Source: Kalaharituber pfeilii
Taxonomy: Eukaryota; Ascomycota; Pezizomycetes; Pezizales; Pezizaceae
Assembly (NCBI GenBank): GCA_015179045.1
Contig: WHUZ01000011.1
Location: 992,001 to 1,056,000 of the forward strand
Reading direction: 5' to 3'
Length of the DNA stretch: 64,000 bases
In this document: positions 60,951 to 64,000 of the stretch, piece by piece
How the letters are laid out: each line of letters begins with the position of its first letter
Numbering within the stretch: position 1 is the first letter of the stretch
Notes under the pieces: model-generated
The model's database searches: none
What the model was told of the DNA's origin: nothing
The model's input: the letters and a program-made list of their open reading frames with translations, nothing else
Program-made: the position numbers and the translations under genes

Positions 60951-62459
60951 TTAACTCCACCATGATATACACCTTGTATCATCACTTGGTATAATGAAGA
61001 AAGAAGATAAAGAAAGACCAACAGTCCATTACAAATTCAATGCCCACCACTTCCTCCGGGCTCTATAACTGCCTGTCAGGTGCTCTAGTGATATTTACTC
61101 ATTAGGCGATATTTACTTTTTTCGGAGGGGCGTGCGGTAGAAGAATATGTGATACTACACAGTGCAGATATGTTTGGGAAATATCGATACATGTATGGCG
61201 AAACAGAAAATGACAATATTGACTCTAAGGCCATTGGCACCATTAGCCTGCAGGTTTACAGTATGTGTTTTTTTTGTTGGAAAAACGAAGGTATGTAGAT
61301 GACTGAAGAGATTGAAAGTCAATAACACCGTATGAAAAAAATCCATTGTTGTAGAAAAACCTTTCGCTCTGATCGGCAAAAAAAAAGGTTTATTCGTGAG
61401 AGGACTAGCTAGACCTCTCGCGAACGGCCAGCTCCTCTCGCAAACTTTGTCCACGCACGAGTAGACCAGTCCGTTTAGGAGCGCACAGCGATACAGACCT
61501 ACTAATGATCCTTTTGAAATACTGGTATTCGCTGAGCATGCGTTTAATCCAAGCAATACCCAAACAGGCATTCTCATGTACTTGCAGGGTTTCGCATCTG
61601 TTATGTAGATCCCACTCGACTCTTCGGTCATGTCAACGTTGAGTTTACAATGCAGACTGGACATAAGCACTTTATGTAGCCAACCGTAACGGATTGCTTA
61701 AACCCGTTCCCGAATTTCAGGGGATCTAGCATAATTTGTTCGAAAAAATGCGTCACTTCAGCTGAGCTGAGACATCCACGAATGATTTCCACAGAACAGC
61801 TCGTTTAACAGCTCGTTTAACACATCGCGCACTTATTAATGAAACAGGACAATTTCGCCACATAGGACTAGAGCTGGTTTCGAGTCCAGCCTCAAGTGTA
61901 GCCTTGTTTAACAAGGCAAGTGCATGTTACTTTGGCTAGAAACTCTCGGATAATTACCTGATGTGCAAGAGATATTCAATTTTTAGTGAAGTGATATTCT
62001 CAAAAGCAGTCATATCAGGAATCCTCCTGTGTCAGACATTACCATTCTTCAGGTGTAACTGGGATTATATTATGTCAATGGTAAGTTGCCCCAACACATT
62101 CAATCGCGAAGCAACCACCCAACCATAAACGTATTCTTAAAAACTAATCATCAATGCAGTCGTACTCTTGGCAACAACTCCGTACAGCCTCAATATTCAG
62201 CCATTGAATCTCGTTGAACGTTAACTCCTATGGACTACTAAAGCTGAATATCAGCAAATGAGGTGGAGGCTTCCACTAATTTTGTCTTCGAAATTGCACT
62301 GTAGTCGTGGCCCAGTACCATGAGTGATAAGCTGCCCGGAATTGTCTTATTTTCAACTCTCAATGGTGAAAATTTTGTCAACAAGACAAAATTCATGGAG
62401 GTGGCTGAGTTTGAAAATAGGTAAGAACAAATTCAGATTGAATACCATTCACAAGAATT

Positions 62460-62619
62460 GAATGTATAAATACCCCAGTAGATCTCCCTGAGTGAGAAGC
62501 TCTTCCAAGTTCAAAGCCAAGCTCGCCTTCCTCCTTCCTCCCATACCAGCACGTACAAAGCACATACCTTCAATCTCGACTTACTCACTCTCAACCATCA
62601 AAACTAAACGCGTTTCGAA
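62460..62619 (+). promoter_or_regulatory. Probable promoter and leader of the small secreted peptide gene
   Basis: TGTATAAATACCCC at about 62462 resembles a TATA box. It is followed by a leader rich in CTC and CAA (for example ACTCACTCTCAACCATC), typical of highly expressed fungal genes, ending at the ATG at 62620. The transcription start is not known. Confidence 0.45.
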
Positions 62620-62807
62620 ATGGAGCTTCGCACAATTCTCCTCGCTGCTATGGTACTTTGCGCTGGAGTTGTTGTTTCTTCACCTGTTCCTGAGGTATAT
62701 TGAGCCCAATATCATGTCCTCACAGAACGGTGGCTGACTTGCAACCTTCTCCATAGGAATGTGACTGCCCGCCCCTCTGTTTTTGCGAGGAATCGACAAA
62801 GACCTAA
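62620..62807 (+). CDS. Small secreted cysteine-rich peptide, two exons
   Basis: Exon 1 (62620-62694) codes a signal peptide of 25 residues, MELRTILLAAMVLCAGVVVS followed by SPVPE. The intron 62695-62756 (62 nt) has a GTATAT donor, GCTGAC branch site and CCATAG acceptor, and reads straight into a stop if retained. Exon 2 (62757-62807) codes ECDCPPLCFCEE and a short polar end before TAA. The precursor is 41 aa; cleavage after VVSS would leave about 20 residues with four Cys in a C-x-C-x3-C-x-C pattern, enough for two disulfides or a metal site. No family is recognised. It could be an effector-like, signalling or metal-binding peptide. A foldback element begins about 100 bases after the stop. 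Expression evidence is lacking. Confidence 0.6.
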
Positions 62808-62904
62808 ATGCAATCAAAACAGATGGCTACCAACCAGATAACCTCCATGTATGTACATCTCTATTTTTTTTCTCCCATTTCTTTTGTCCTAAATTGTTCA
62901 AGCA

Positions 62905-63500
62905 AACCTTTTTTTCTCTTCTGTTTTCATGATGCCCCTCATAATTTTCCCCTGTTCAAGTTAAAAATAATCGACTAATACTATTTTATTTAGTCTATCA
63001 ACAATACTACATAGCTTATACTTCAATGCAATAAATCATTGATTCTACTCATTTATAGTAAAATATGCAACCATTGAAGTTCAATATAGTTGTATATTCA
63101 ATATAATTTTTCTAGTCGTATATTTCATTTCAAGTTTATAATAAAATATGCAACTAGAATACTTCATTGAACTTTAATAAATGTGATTAGGAAATCACAA
63201 CTCTTTATACCTTATTCAACGTATTATAATATTAAACTGTAATATAATAATCTAGTATTATGAACTTCAAATAAAATATGTGACCAGAATATAAAATATA
63301 TGACTAGAGTATATAAAAAATATATTGAAGTTCAATAGTTATATAGCTCACTAGAATCAATGATTTATTGCAGTGAAGTATGATGCTATGTAACATTGTT
63401 GATAAACTAAAAAAAATAGTATTAGTTGATCATCCAAAACTTGAACAGGAGAAAATTATGAGTAGTGTTATGAAAACAGGGGGAAAAAAAGGGTTTCTCT
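62905..63500. mobile_element. Foldback (palindromic) element of about 600 bp
   Basis: The left half is matched in reverse complement by the right half over nearly its whole length. Left CTTCTGTTTTCATGATGC pairs with right-strand CCTGTTTTCATAACAC, left CATAATTTTCCCCTGTTCAA with CATAATTTTCTCCTGTTCAA, and left GCAATAAATCATTGATTCTA with an identical reverse complement near 63350-63375. The centre is about 63,200. It is AT-rich and non-coding. It is a MITE or foldback element whose arms have diverged, and its transcript could form a long hairpin. Confidence 0.85.
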
Positions 63501-63520
63501 TAAAGAAATAATAGTGCGTC

Positions 63521-63765
63521 GGACAGCAAATGAAGGATAGCGGGGATGCAGGTTTGGTTTCCAAGGGCGCACTGCACCAGCTCGCATCTGAAGCTGATGA
63601 AAGCAGAGCAACCGAGTCAGAGGGATCCATACAGAGAGGAGTTGGGAGGAATAATCTAAAGGGGTTTAGGTAACTTGGCTTATGTACCCGCTTTCATACT
63701 CTTTTTCATTTTTTTACTACTTTCTTTTTTCTGACGTTTTTCACATGTTGAGGGTAACGGTTGGT
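63521..63765 (+). repeat. Dispersed repeat family, copy C
   Basis: Begins GACAGCAAATGAAGGATAGC, then GGTTTGGTTTCCA, CTCGCATCTGAAGCTGATG, AGGAATAATCTAAAGGGG, TTTAGGTAACTTGGC, GTACCCGCTTTCATACTC and ends TTGAGGGTAACG. It starts directly after the foldback element. Confidence 0.85.
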
Positions 63766-63790
63766 CAATTTGCGTAACGGACAGTTCACA

Positions 63791-64000
63791 GACAGCAAAT
63801 GAAGGATAGCGGAGATGCAAGTTTGGTTTCCAGGGAGCACACCACGCTCGCATCTGAAAGCTGGTGGAAGCAGAGAGGAGTCTGGAGGGATAATCTAAAG
63901 GAGTTTAGATTATCTACCTGCTTTCATGCCCTTTTACTGCTTTCTTATTTTCGTCTTGGAAGCGTTTTTCCAAACATTTTTTTTAGGAATTGAGGGTACT
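63791..64000 (+). repeat. Dispersed repeat family, copy D (runs to window end)
   Basis: Begins with the same GACAGCAAATGAAGGATAGC 270 bases after copy C and keeps the same block order, with small deletions (the GTAACTTG part is lost). It ends at the window edge in TTGAGGGTAC, so its limits are not fully seen. Confidence 0.85.

Larger units (their letters stand above)
56924..62619. other. Spacer upstream of the zinc transporter to the small secreted peptide gene
   Basis: The first 1.2 kb is G+C-rich and probably contains the transporter promoter; its open frames on both strands are not convincing. From 58.2 to 62.6 kb no gene is recognised apart from the repeat units at 59.1-59.6 kb and the small retroposon at 60.9 kb. 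A 171-codon open frame at 61155-61670 (minus) has no recognisable features. Confidence 0.4.

Noticed and set aside
61155..61670. 171-codon minus-strand open frame
   Set aside because: No recognisable motif. An open frame of this size is about what six-frame chance gives in 64 kb.
61870..61895. T-arm-like stem GCTGGTTTCGAGTCCAGC
   Set aside because: The loop is eight bases, and no D arm or anticodon arm lies at proper distance.

Overview
The window looks like nuclear DNA of a filamentous ascomycete (Pezizomycotina). Genes are split by short introns of about 49-104 nt with GTATGT/GTAAGT-type donors. The recognisable proteins have fungal architectures: a hybrid histidine kinase, PFA4, a Zrc1/Cot1 zinc carrier and an MLH2-type MutL. 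The mobile DNA is also of fungal type (pogo/Fot1, copia and gypsy remnants). Only six or seven genes occupy 64 kb and the rest is spacer, low-complexity tracts and decayed transposons. Such low density would fit a repeat-rich Pezizales genome such as a truffle relative, but that placement is inference.

Layout. 0-6 kb: an orphan DUF202 exon, a 345-bp Tc1/mariner-type MITE and a GC-rich stretch. 6.2-10.6 kb (+): a multi-PAS hybrid histidine kinase. 10.6-13.4 kb: homopolymer-rich spacer. 13.5-19.6 kb (-): a mosaic of copia and gypsy fragments with a piece of a second DDE transposase embedded. 19.6-24.7 kb: spacer. 24.8-28.7 kb (-): MLH2-like MutL homolog, five exons, 1,225 aa. 28.7-37.5 kb: spacer with a SINE-like element. 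37.5-38.7 kb (-): DapA/aldolase-family enzyme. 38.7-47.3 kb: spacer with a GC-rich island. 47.3-50.9 kb (-): PFA4 palmitoyltransferase, four exons, 509 aa, with a 1.5-kb third intron. 51.4-54.1 kb: a 2,650-bp pogo-type transposon with complete ends. 54.8-56.9 kb (-): vacuolar zinc transporter. 59.1-59.6 and 63.5-64.0 kb: paired copies of a roughly 250-280-bp repeat. 62.6-62.8 kb (+): a two-exon gene for a 41-aa secreted cysteine-rich peptide, followed directly by a roughly 600-bp foldback element.

The host genes are ordinary single-copy functions (signalling, DNA repair, small-molecule lyase, protein palmitoylation, zinc storage) and do not form a pathway cluster. The most unusual points are the tiny secreted peptide gene beside a palindromic element, the in-frame stop-free introns placed at catalytic boxes of the histidine kinase, the intron splitting the DHHC cysteine codon of PFA4, and a transposon that is nearly intact apart from two homopolymer frameshifts. 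All exon models here come from reading splice sites and frame by eye. No database search or RNA evidence was available.
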